Below, piece after piece: positions 45,430-57,838 of a stretch of DNA of 64,000 bases. Positions within the stretch are counted from its first letter, which is position 1. Each line of letters starts with the position of its first letter. The translations under genes were made by a program, and so were the position numbers. The notes beneath the pieces were generated by a model. That model was not told the DNA's origin. It worked only from the letters and a program-made list of their open reading frames with translations, and did not search any database. Origin of the DNA: Amblyomma americanum (Eukaryota; Arthropoda; Arachnida; Ixodida; Ixodidae); the NCBI RefSeq assembly GCF_052857255.1, contig NC_135504.1, positions 146,284,121 through 146,348,120 on the forward strand. The letters are read 5' to 3'.

Positions 45430-47887
45430 GACATTTGTAAAACTGATGTGTTCAGATTTAGCTCATCTCGGTCTAAAACAGCTTGTTTCGTTGTATTAAG
45501 CACGAATACATGCTTTTCGCGCAGTTATAAGAGAAAAAGATTTTACGCGTATCAGAGGAACACTTGTAAAACCGATATGTTGTGATTTAGCTCTTTTCGG
45601 TCTAAAACAGCTTGTTTCGTATTATTAAGCAAGAATACGTGCTTTTCGCTCAGTAATAAGAGAAAAAGTTTTGACGCGTGTCACAGGGACACTTGTAAAA
45701 CCGATGTGTTCAGATTTAGCTCGTTTCAGTCTAAAACAGCTTGTTTCTTTGTATTAAGCACGAATACATGCTTTTCGCGCAGGTATAAGAGAAAAAGTTT
45801 TAAAGGCATGTCACAGGGACACTTGTAAAACCGATGTGTTCAGATTTACCTAGTTTCGGTCTAAAACAGCTTGTTTCGTTGGACTAAGCACGAATACATG
45901 CTTTTCGCGCAGTTATAAGAGAAAAAAGTTTTGACGCGTATCAGAGGAACACTTGTAAAACCGATGTGTTGTGATTTAGCTCTTTTCGGTCTAAAACAGC
46001 TTGTTTCGTATTATTAAGCAAGAATACATGCTTTTCGCGCAGTTATAAGAGAAAAAGTTTTGACGCCTGTCACAGGGACACTTGTAAAACCGATGTGTTC
46101 AGATTTAGCTCGTTTCGGTCTAAAACAGGTTATTTCGCTGTATTAAGCAGGAATACATGCTTTTCGCGCCGTTATAAGAGAAAAAGTTTTAAATGCATGT
46201 CACAGGGACACTTCTAAAACCGATGTGTTCAGATTTACCTCGTTTTGGTCTAAAACAGCTTGTTGCGTTGGACTAAGCACAAATACATGCTTTTCGCGCA
46301 GTTATAAGAGAAAAAGTTTTGACGCGTATCAGAGGAACACTTGTAAAACCGATGTGTTGTGATTTAGCTCGTTTCGGTCTAAAACAGCTTGCTTCGCTGT
46401 ATTAAGCAGGAATACATGCTTTTCGCGCAGTTATAAGAGAAAAAGTTTTGACGCGTATCACATGTGCACTTTTAAAACCGATGTGTTCAGATTTAGCTCG
46501 TTTCGGTCTAAAACAGCTTGTTTCGTTGTATTAAGCACAAATACATGCTTTTCGCGCAGTTATAAGAGAAAAAGTTTTGACGCGTATCAGAGGAACACTT
46601 GTAAAACCGATGTGTTGTGATTTAGCTCGTTTCGGTCTAAAACAGCTTGTTTCGTTGTATTAAGCAAGAATACATGCTTTTCGCGCAGGTATAAGAGAAA
46701 AAGTTTTAAAGGCATGTCACAGGGACACTTGTAAAACCGATGTGTTCAGATTTACCTCGTTTCGGTCTAAAACAGCTTGTTTCGTTGGACTAAGCACGAA
46801 TACATGCTTTTCGCGCAGTTATAAGAGAAAAAAGTTTTGACGCGTATCAGAGGAACACTTGTAAAACCGATGTGTTGTGATTTAGCTCTTTTCGGTCTAA
46901 AACAGCTTGTTTCGTATTATTAAGCAAGAATACATGCTTTTCGCGCAGTTATAAGAGAAAAAGTTTTGACGCCTGTCACAGGGACACTTGTAAAACCGAT
47001 GTGTTCAGATTTAGCTCGTTTCGGTCTAAAACAGCTTGTTTCGCTGTATTAATAAGGAATACATGCTTTTCGCGCAGTTATAAGAGAAAAAGTTTTAAAT
47101 ACATGTCACAGGGACACCTGTAAAACCGATGTGTTCAGATTTACCTCGTTTCGGTCTAAAACAGCTTGTTTCGCTGTATTAAGCAGGAATACATGCTTTT
47201 CGCGCAGTTATAAGAGAAAAAGTTTTGACGCGTATCAGAGGAACACTTGTAAAACCGATGTGTTGTGATTTAGCTCGTTTCGGTCTAAAACAGCTTGTTT
47301 CGTTGTATTAAGCAAGAATACATGCTTTTCGCGTAGTTATTAGAGAAAAAGTTTTGACGAGTATCATGTGGAACACTTGTAATACCGATGTGTTGTGATT
47401 TGGCTCGTTTCGGTCTAAAACAGCTTGTTTCGTTGTATTAAGCAAGAATACATGCTTTTCGCGCGGTTATAAGAGAAAACGTTTTGAAGCGTATCAGAGG
47501 AACACTTGTAAAACCGATGTGTTCTGATTCAGCTCGTTTCGGTCTAAAACAGCTTGATTCGTTGTATTAAGCACGAATACATGCTTTTCGCGCAGTTATA
47601 AGAGAAAAAGTTTTGACGAGTATCACGTGGATACTTGTAAAACCGATATGTTCAGATTTAGCTCATCTCGGTCTAAAACAGCTTGTTTCGTTGTATTAAG
47701 CACGAATACATGCTTTTCGCGCAGTTATAAGAGAAAAAGTTTTGACGCGTGTCACAGGGACACTTGTAAAACCGATGTGTTCAGATACAGCTCGTTTTGG
47801 TATAAAACAGCTTGTTTCGTTGTTTTAAGCACGAATACATGCTTTTCGCGCAGTTAGAGAAGAAAAAGTTTTGACGCGTATTAGAGG
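45430..47887 (+). repeat. HOR copy R2 (19 monomers)
   Basis: This copy is 2,458 bp between markers (19 x 129 = 2,451). It shares with R3 the tttcagtctaaaac / gtttctttg monomer (about 45725), cctagtttcgg, aacaggttatttcgc, gagtatcatgtggaac and ttctgattcagctcg in the same order. It is nearly identical to R3 in the lines compared. Confidence 0.8.
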
Positions 47888-50345
47888 GACATTTGTAAAA
47901 CTGATGTGTACAGATTTAGCTCATCTCGGTCTAAAACAGCTTGTTTCGTTGTATTAAGCACGAATACATGCTTTTCGCGCAGTTATAAGAGAAAAAGATT
48001 TTACGCGTATCAGAGGAACACTTGTAAAACCGATATGTTGTGATTTAGCTCTTTTCGGTCTAAAACAGCTTGTTTCGTATTATTAAGCAAGAATACGTGC
48101 TTTTCGCTCAGTAATAAGAGAAAAAGTTTTGACGCGTGTCACAGGGACACTTGTAAAACCGATGTGTTCAGATTTAGCTCGTTTCAGTCTAAAACAGCTT
48201 GTTTCTTTGTATTAAGCACGAATACATGCTTTTCGCGCAGGTATAAGAGAAAAAGTTTTAAAGGCATGTCACAGGGACACTTGTAAAACCGATGTGTTCA
48301 GATTTACCTAGTTTCGGTCTAAAACAGCTTGTTTCGTTGGACTAAGCACGAATACATGCTTTTCGCGCAGTTATAAGAGAAAAAAGTTTTGACGCGTATC
48401 AGAGGAACACTTGTAAAACCGATGTGTTGTGATTTAGCTCTTTTCGGTCTAAAACAGCTTGTTTCGTATTATTAAGCAAGAATACATGCTTTTCGCGCAG
48501 TTATAAGAGAAAAAGTTTTGACGCCTGTCACAGGGACACTTGTAAAACCGATGTGTTCAGATTTAGCTCGTTTCGGTCTAAAACAGGTTATTTCGCTGTA
48601 TTAAGCAGGAATACATGCTTTTCGCGCCGTTATAAGAGAAAAAGTTTTAAATGCATGTCACAGGGACACTTCTAAAACCGATGTGTTCAGATTTACCTCG
48701 TTTCGGTCTAAAACAGCTTGTTGCGTTGGACTAAGCACAAATACATGCTTTTCGCGCAGTTATAAGAGAAAAAGTTTTGACGCGTATAAGAGGAACACTT
48801 GTAAAACCGATGTGTTGTGATTTAGCTCGTTTCGGTCTAAAACAGCTTGCTTCGCTGTATTAAGCAGGAATACATGCTTTTCGCGCAGTTATAAGAGAAA
48901 AAGTTTTGACGCGTATCACATGGGCACTTTTAAAACCGATGTGTTCAGATTTAGCTCGTTTCGGTCTAAAACAGCTTGTTTCGTTGTATTAAGCACAAAT
49001 ACATGCTTTTCGCGCAGTTATAAGAGAAAAAGTTTTGACGCGTATCAGAGGAACACTTGTAAAACCGATGTGTTGTGATTTAGCTCGTTTCGGTCTAAAA
49101 CAGCTTGTTTCGTTGTATTAAGCAAGAATACATGCTTTTCGCGCAGGTATAAGAGAAAAAGTTTTAAAGGCATGTCACAGGGACACTTGTAAAACCGATG
49201 TGTTCAGATTTACCTCGTTTCGGTCTAAAACAGCTTGTTTCGTTGGACTAAGCACGAATACATGCTTTTCGCGCAGTTATAAGAGAAAAAAGTTTTGACG
49301 CGTATCAGAGGAACACTTGTAAAACCGATGTGTTGTGATTTAGCTCTTTTCGGTCTAAAACAGCTTGTTTCGTATTATTAAGCAAGAATACATGCTTTTC
49401 GCGCAGTTATAAGAGAAAAAGTTTTGACGCCTGTCACAGGGACACTTGTAAAACCGATGTGTTCAGATTTAGCTCGTTTCGGTCTAAAACAGCTTGTTTC
49501 GCTGTATTGATCAGGAATACATGCTTTTCGCGCAGTTATAAGAGAAAAAGTTTTAAATACATGTCACAGGGACACCTGTAAAACCGATGTGTTCAGATTT
49601 ACCTCGTTTCGGTCTAAAACAGCTTGTTTCGCTGTATTAAGCAGGAATACATGCTTTTCGCGCAGTTATAAGAGAAAAAGTTTTGACGCGTATCAGAGGA
49701 ACACTTGTAAAACCGATGTGTTGTGATTTAGCTCGTTTCGGTCTAAAACAGCTTGTTTCGTTGTATTAAGCAAGAATACATGCTTTTCGCGTAGTTATTA
49801 GAGAAAAAGTTTTGACGAGTATCATGTGGAACACTTGTAATACCGATGTGTTGTGATTTGGCTCGTTTCGGTCTAAAACAGCTTGTTTCGTTGTATTAAG
49901 CAAGAATACATGCTTTTCGCGCGGTTATAAGAGAAAACGTTTTGAAGCGTATCAGAGGAACACTTGTAAAACCGATGTGTTCTGATTCAGCTCGTTTCGG
50001 TCTAAAACAGCTTGATTCGTTGTATTAAGCACGAATACATGCTTTTCGCGCAGTTATAAGAGAAAAAGTTTTGACGAGTATCACGTGGATACTTGTAAAA
50101 CCGATATGTTCAGATTTAGCTCATCTCGGTCTAAAACAGCTTGTTTCGTTGTATTAAGCACGAATACATGCTTTTCGCGCAGTTATAAGAGAAAAAGTTT
50201 TGACGCGTGTCACAGGGACACTTGTAAAACCGATGTGTTCAGATACAGCTCGTTTTGGTATAAAACAGCTTGTTTCGTTGTTTTAAGCACGAATACATGC
50301 TTTTCGCGCAGTTAGAGAAGAAAAAGTTTTGACGCGTATTAGAGG
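47888..50345 (+). repeat. HOR copy R3 (19 monomers)
   Basis: This copy is 2,458 bp, the same length as R2, with the variants gtgtacagattt (about 47905), gtttctttg (about 48204) and ttctgattcagctcg (about 49980) in register. R2 and R3 form the most regular tandem pair of the right half. Confidence 0.8.
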
Positions 50346-53184
50346 GACATTTGTAAAACTGATGTGTACAGATTTAGCTCATCTCGGTCTAAAACAGCTT
50401 GTTTCGTTGTATTAAGCACGAATACATGCTTTTCGCGCAGTTATAAGAGAAAAAGATTTTACGCGTATCAGAGGAACACTTGTAAAACCGATGTGTTGTG
50501 ATTTAGCTCTTTTCGGTCTAAAACAGCTTGTTTCGTATTATTAAGCAAGAATACATGCTTTTCGCGCAGTTATAAGAGAAAAAGTTTTGACGCCTGTCAC
50601 AGGGACACTTGTAAAACCGATGTGTTCAGATTTAGCTCGTTTCGGTCTAAAACAGCTTGTTTCGCTGTATTAAGCAGGAATACATGCTTTTCGCGCAGTT
50701 ATAAGAGAAAAAGTTTTAAATGCGTGTCACAGGGACACTTGTAAAACCGATGTGTTCAGGTTTACCTCGTTTCGGTCTAAAACAGCTTGTTTCGTTGGAC
50801 TAAGCACAAATACATGCTTTTCGCGCAGTTATAAGAGAAAAAGTTTTGACGCGTATCAGAGGAACACTTGTAAAACCGATGTGTTGTGATTTAGCTCGTT
50901 TCGGTCTAAAACAGCTTGCGTCGCTGTATTAAGCAGGAAAACATGCTTTTCGCGCAGTTATAAGAGAAAAAGTTTTGACGCGTATCACATGGACACTTTT
51001 AAAACCGATGTGTTCAGATTTAGCTCGTTTCGGTCTAAAACAGCTTGTTTCGTTGTATTAAGCACGAATACATGCTTTTCGCGCAGTTATAAGAGAAAAA
51101 GTTTTGACGCGTATCAGAGGAACACTTGTAAAACCGATGTGTTGTGATTTAGCTCGTTTCGGTCTAAAACAGCTTGTTTCGCTGTATTAAGCAAGAATAC
51201 ATGCTTTTCGCGTAGTTATTAGAGAAAAAGTTTTGACGAGTATCACGTGGAACACTTGTAATACCGATGTGTTGTGATTTGGCTCGTTTCGGTCTAAAAC
51301 AGCTTGTTTCGTTGTATTAAGCAAGAATACATGCTTTTCGCGCGGTTATAAGAGAAAACTGTTTGAAGCGTATCAGAGGAACACTTGTAAAACCGATGTG
51401 TTCAGATTTACCTCTTTTCGGACTAAAACAGCTTGTTTCGTTGTATTAAGCACGAATACATGCTTTTCGCGCAGTTATAAGAGAAAAAGTTTTGACGCGT
51501 ATCACGTGGACACTTGAAAAACCGATGTGTTCAGATCTATCTCATTTTGGTCTAAAACAGCTTGTTTCGTTGTATTAAGCACGAATACATGCTTTTCGCG
51601 CAGTTATAAGAGAAAAAGTTTTGACGCGTATCAGAGGAACACTTGTAAAACCGATGTGTTGTGATTTAGCTCATTTCGGTCTAAAACAGCTTGTTTCGCT
51701 GTATTAACCTAGAATACATGCTTTCCGCGCAGTTATAAGAGAAAAAGTTTTGACGCGTGTCACAGGGACACTTGTAAAACCGATGTGTTCAGATTTAGCC
51801 CGTTTCGGTCTAAAACAGCTTGTTTCGTTGGACTAAGCACGAATACATGCTTTTCGCGCAGTTATAAGAGAAAAAGTTTTGACGCGTATCAGAGGAACAC
51901 TTGTAAAACCGATGTGTTGTGATTTACCTCGTTTCGGTCTAAAACAGCTTGTTTCGTTAGACTAAGCACGAATACAAGGTTTTCGCGCAGTTATAAGAGA
52001 AAAAAGTTTTGATGCGTATCAGAGGAACATTTGTAAAACCGGTGTGTTGTGATTTAGCTCGTTTGGGTCTAAAACAGCTTGTTTCGCTGTATTAAGCAAG
52101 AATACCTGCTTTTCGCGCAGTTATAAGAGAAAAAGTTTTGACACGTGTCACAGGGACACTTGTAAAACCGATGTGTTCAGATTTAGCTCGTTTCGGTCTA
52201 AAACAGCTTGTTTCGTTGTATTAAGCAAGAATACATGCTTTTCGCTCAGTTATAAGAGAAAAACTTTTGACGCGTATCACAGGGACACTTGTAAAACCGA
52301 TGTGTTCAGATTTAGCTCGTTTCGGTCTAAAACAGCTTGTTTCGTTGTATTAAGCACGAATACATGCTTTTCGCGCAGTTATAAGAGAAAAAGTTTTGAC
52401 GCGTATCAGAGGAACACTTGTAAAACCGATGTGTTGTGATTTAGCTCGTTTCGGTCTAAAACAGCTTGCTTCGCTGTGTTAAGCAGGAATACATGCTTTT
52501 CGCGCAGTGATAAGAGAAAAAGTTTTGACGCGTATCACATGGACACTTTTAAAACCGATGTGTTCAGATTTAGCTCGTTTCGGTCTAAAACAGCTTGTTT
52601 CGTTGTATTAAGCACGAATACATGCTTTTCGCGCAGTTATAAGAGAAAAAGTTTTGACGCGTATCAGAGGAACACTTGTAAAACCGATGTGTTGTGATTT
52701 AGCTTGTTTCGGTCTAAAACAGCTTGTTTCGCTGTATTAAGCAAGAATACATGCTTTTCGCGTAGTTATTAGAGAAAAAGTTTTGACGAGTATCACGTGG
52801 AACACTTGTAATACCGATGTGTTGTGATTTGGCTCGTTTCGGTCTAAAACAGCTTGTTTCGTTGTATTAAGCAAGAATACATGCTTTTCGCGCAGTTATA
52901 AAAGAAAAAGTTTTGACGAGTATCACGTGGATACTTGTAAAACCGATATGTTCAGATTTAGCTCATCTCGGTCTAAAACAGCTTGTTTCGTTGTATTAAG
53001 CACGAATACATGCTTTTCGCGCAGTTATAGAAAAAGTTTTGACGCGTGTCACAGGGACACTTGTAAAACCGATGTGTTCAGATACAGCTCGTTTTGGTAT
53101 AAAACAGCTTGTTTCGTTGTTTTAAGCACGAATACATGCTTTTCTCGCAGTTAGAGAAGAAAAAGTTTTGACGCGTATTAGAGG
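50346..53184 (+). repeat. HOR copy R4 (22 monomers, expanded)
   Basis: This is the longest copy, 2,839 bp (22 x 129 = 2,838). It lacks the gtttctttg and tttaaaggcatg monomers expected near its start. It carries an inserted segment (about 51200-52200) collinear with 36760-38100, including the left-type cctcttttcggac and gatctatctcattttgg monomers and the tgacacgtgtcac variant. It appears to be a mosaic of two HOR families. A short aaaaag-to-ttatagaaaaag deletion lies near 53027. Confidence 0.75.
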
Positions 53185-55640
53185 GACATTTGTAAAACTG
53201 ATGTGTTCAGATTTAGCTCATCTCGGTCTAAAACAGCTTGTTTCGTTGTATTAAGCACGAATACATGCTTTTCGCGCAGTTATAAGAGAAGAAGATTTTA
53301 CGCGTATCAGAGGAACACTTGTAAAACCGATGTGTTGTGATTTAGCTCTTTTCGGTCTAAAACAGCTTGTTTCGTATTATTAAGCAAGAATACGTGCTTT
53401 TCGCGCAGTAATAAGAGAAAAAGTTTTGACGCGTGTCACAGGGACACTTGTAAAACCGATGTGTTCAGATTTAGCTCGTTTCGGTCGAAAACAGCTTGTT
53501 TCTTTGTATTAAGCACGAATACATGCTTTTCGCGCAGGTATAAGAGAAAAAGTTTTAAAGGCATGTCACAGGGACACTTGTAAAACCGATGTGTTCAGAT
53601 TTACCTAGTTTCGGTCTAAAACAGCTTGTTTCGTTGGACTAAGCACGAATACATGCTTTTCGCGCAGTTATAAGAGAAAAAAGTTTTGACGCGTATCAGA
53701 GGAACACTTGTAAAACCGATGTGTTGTGATTTAGCTCTTTTCGGTCTAAAACAGCTTGTTTCGTATTATTAAGCAAGAATACATGCTTTTCGCGCAGTTA
53801 TAAGAGAAAAAGTTTTGACGCCTGTCACAGGGACACTTGTAAAACCGATGTGTTCAGATTTAGCTCGTTTCGGTCTAAAACAGCTTGTTTCGCTGTATTA
53901 AGCAGGAATACATGCTTTTCGCGCAGTTATAAGAGAAAAAGTTTTAAATGCATGTCACAGGGACACTTGTAAAACCGATGTGTTCAGATTTACCTCGTTT
54001 CGGTCTAAAACAGCTTGTTTCGTTGGACTAAGCACAGATACATGCTTTTCGCGCAGTTATAAGAGAAAAAGTTTTGACGCGTATCAGAGGAACACTTGTA
54101 AAACCGATGTGTTGTGATTTAGCTCTTTTCGGTCTAAAACAGCTTGTTTCGTATTATTAAGCAAGAATACATGCTTTTCGCGCAGTTATAAAAGAAAAAG
54201 TTTTGACGCCTGTCACAGGGACACTTGTAAAACCGATGTGTTCAGATTTAGCTCGTTTCGGTCTAAAACAGCTTGTTTCGCTGTATTAAGCAGGACTACA
54301 TGCTTTTCGCGCAGTTATAAGAGAAAAAGTTTTAAATGCGTGTCACAGGGACACTTGTAAAAACGATGTGTTCAGATTTACCTCGTTTCGGTCTAAAACA
54401 GCTTGTTTCGTTGGACTAAGCACAAATACATGCTTTTCGCGCAGTTATAAGAGAAAAAGTTTTGACGAGTATCAGAGGAACACTTGTAAAACCGATGTGT
54501 TGTAATTTAGCTCGTTTCGTTCTAAAACAGCTTGCTTCGCTGTATTAAGCAGGAATACATGCTTTTCGCGCAGTTATAAGAGAAAAAGTTTTGACGCGTA
54601 TCACATGGACACTTTTAAAACCGATGTGTTCAGATTTAGCTCGTTTCGGTCTAAAACAGCTTGTTTCGTTGTATTAAGCACGAATACATGCTTTTCGCGC
54701 AGTTATAAGAGAAAAAGTTTTGACGCGTATCAGAGGAACACTTGTAAAACCGATGTGTTGTGATTTAGCTCGTTTCGGTCTAAAACAGCTTGCTTCGCTG
54801 TATTAAGCAGGAATACATGCTTTTCGCGCAGTTATAAGAGAAAAGGTTTTGACGCGTATCACATGGACACTTTTAAAACCGATGTGTTCAGATTTAGCTC
54901 GTTTCGGTCTAAAACAGCTTGTGTCGTTGTATTAAGCACGAATACATGCTTTTCGCGCAGTTATAAGAGAAAACGTTTTGACGCGTATCAGAGGAACACT
55001 TGTAAAACCGATGTGTTGTGATTTAGCTCGTTTCAGTCTAAAACAGCTTGTTTCGTTGTATTAAGCAAGAATACATGCTTTTCGCGTAGTTATTAGAGAA
55101 AAAGTTTTGACGAGTATCACGTGGAACACTTGTAATACCGATGTGTTGTGATTTGGCTCGTTTCGGTCTAAAACAGCTTGTTTCGTTGTATTAAGCAAGA
55201 ATACATGCTTTTCGCGCGGTTATAAGAGAAAACGTTTTGAAGCGTATCAGAGGAACACTTGTAAAACCGATGTGTTCAGATTCAGCTCGTTTCGGTCTAA
55301 AACAGCTTGATTCGTTGTATTAAGCACGAATACATGCTTTTCGCGCAGTTATAAGAGAAAAAGTTTTGACGAGTATCACGTGGATACTTGTAAAACCGAT
55401 ATGTTCAGATTTAGCTCATCTCGGTCTAAAACAGCTTGTTTCGTTGTATTAAGCACGAATACATGCTTTTCGCGCAGTTATAAGAGAAAAAGTTTTGACG
55501 CGTGTCACAGGGACACTTGTAAAACCGATGTGTTCAGATACAGCTCGTTTTGGTATAAAACAGCTTGTTTCGTTGTTTTAAGCACGAATACATGCTTTTC
55601 GCGCAGTTAGAGAAGAAAAAGTTTTGACGCGTATTAGAGG
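53185..55640 (+). repeat. HOR copy R5 (19 monomers)
   Basis: This copy is 2,456 bp between markers, with the same succession as R2 and R3 but private changes such as ggtcgaaaacagc (about 53484), gcaggactac (about 54291) and agaagaagatttt (about 53287). Confidence 0.78.
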
Positions 55641-57838
55641 GACATTTGTAAAACTGATGTGTACAGATTTAGCTCATCTCGGTCTAAAACAGCTTGTTTC
55701 GTTGTATTAAGCACGAATACATGCTTTTCGCGCAGTTATAAGAGAAAAAGATTTTACGCGTATCAGAGGAACACTTGTAAAACCGATGTGTTGTGATTTA
55801 GCTCTTTTCGATCTAAAACAGCTTGTTTCGTATTATTAAGCAAGAATACGTGCTTTTCGCGCAGTAATAAGAGAAAAAGTTTTGACGCGTGTCACAGGGA
55901 CACTTGTAAAACCGATGTGTTCAGATTTAGCTCGTTTCGGTCTAAAACAGCTTGTTTCTTTGTATTAAGCACGAATACATGCTTTTCGCGCAGGTATAAG
56001 AGAAAAAGTTTTAAAGGCATGTCACAGGGACACTTGTAAAACCGATGTGTTCAGATTTACCTAGTTTCGGTCTAAAACAGCTTGTTTCGTTGGACTAAGC
56101 ACGAATACATGCTTTTCGCGCAGTTATAAGAGAAAAAAGTTTTGACGCGTATCAGAGGAACACTTGTAAAACCGATGTGTTGTGATTTAGCTCTTTTCGG
56201 TCTAAAACAGCTTGTTTCGTATTATTAAGCAAGAATACATGCTTTTCGCGCAGTTATAAGAGAAAAAGTTTTGACGCCTGTCACAGGGACACTTGTAAAA
56301 CCGATGTGTTCAGATTTAGCTCGTTTCGGTCTAAAACAGCTTGTTTCGCTGTATTAAGCAGGAATACATGCTTTTCGCGCAGTTATAAGAGAAAAAGTTT
56401 TAAATGCGTGTCACAGGGACACTTGTAAAACCGATGTGTTCAGATTTACCTCGTTTCGGTCTAAAACAGCTTGTTTCGTTGGACTAAACACAAATACATG
56501 CTTTTCGCGCAGTTATAAGAGAAAAAGTTTTGACGCGTATCAGAGGAACACTTGTAAAACCGATGTGTTGTGATTTAGCTCGTTTCGGTCTAAAACAGCT
56601 TGCTTCGCTGTATTAAGCAGGAATACATGCTTTTCGCGCAGTTATAAGAGAAAAAGTTTTGACGCGTGTCACAGGGACACTTGTAAAACCGATGTGTTGT
56701 GATTTAACCCTTTTCGGTCTAAAACAGCTTGTTTCGTATTATTAAGCAAGAATACGTGCTTTTCGCGCAGTAATAAGAGAAAAAGTTTTGACGCGTGTCA
56801 CAGGGACACTCGTAAAACCGATGTGTTCAGATTTACCTCGTTTCGGTCTAAAACAGCTTGTTTCGTTTGACTAAGCACGAATACAAGCTTTTCGCGCAGT
56901 TATAAGAGAAAAAAGTTTTGATGCGTATCAGAGGAACATTTGTAAAACCGGTGTGTTGTGATTTAGCTCGTTTCGGTCTAAAACAGCTTGTTTCGCTGTA
57001 TTAAGCAAGAATACATGCTTTTCGCGCAGTTATAAGAGAAAAAGTTTTGACACGTGTCACGGGGACACTTGTAAAACCGATGTGTTCAGATTTAGCTCGT
57101 TTCGGTCTAAAACAGCTTGTTTCGTTGTATTAAGCAAGAATACATGCTTTTCGCTCAGTTATAAGAGAAAAACTTTTGACGCGTATCAGAGGAACACTTG
57201 TAAAACCGATGTGTTGTGATTTAGCTCGTTTCGGTCTAAAACAGCTTGCTTCTCTGTATTAGGCAGGAATACATGCTTTTCGCGCAGTTATAAGAGAAAA
57301 AGTTTTGACGCGTATCACATGGACACTTTTAAAACCGATGTGTTCAGATTTAGCTCGTTTCGGTCTAAAACAGCTTGTTTCGTTGTATTAAGCACGAATA
57401 CATGCTTTTCGCGCAGTTATAAGAGAAAAAGATTTGACGAGTATCACGTGGAACACTTGTAATACCGATGTGTTGTGATTTGGCTCGTTTCGGTCTAAAA
57501 CAGCTTGTTTCGTTGTATTAAGCAAGAATACATGCTTTTCGCGCAGTTATAAGAGAAAAAGTTTTGACGAGTATCACGTGGATACTTGTAAAACCGATAT
57601 GTTCAGATTTAGCTCATCTCGGTCTAAAACAGCTTGTTTCGTTGTATTAAGCACGAATACATGCTTTTCGCGCAGTTATAAGAGAAAAAGTTTTGACGCG
57701 TGTCACAGGGACACTTGTAAAACCGATGTGTTCAGATACAGCTCGTTTTGGTATAAAACAGCTTGTTTCGTTGTTTTAAACACGAATACATGCTTTTCGC
57801 ACAGTTAGAGAAGAAAAAGTTTTGACGCGTATTAGAGG
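55641..57838 (+). repeat. HOR copy R6 (17 monomers)
   Basis: This copy is 2,198 bp between markers (17 x 129 = 2,193). It shares gtttctttg (about 55955) and cctagtttcgg with other right-half copies, then takes the aaaccggtgtgttg and tgacacgtgtcacggg monomers (about 56946 and 57049), which resemble the 36-38 kb block. Confidence 0.75.
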
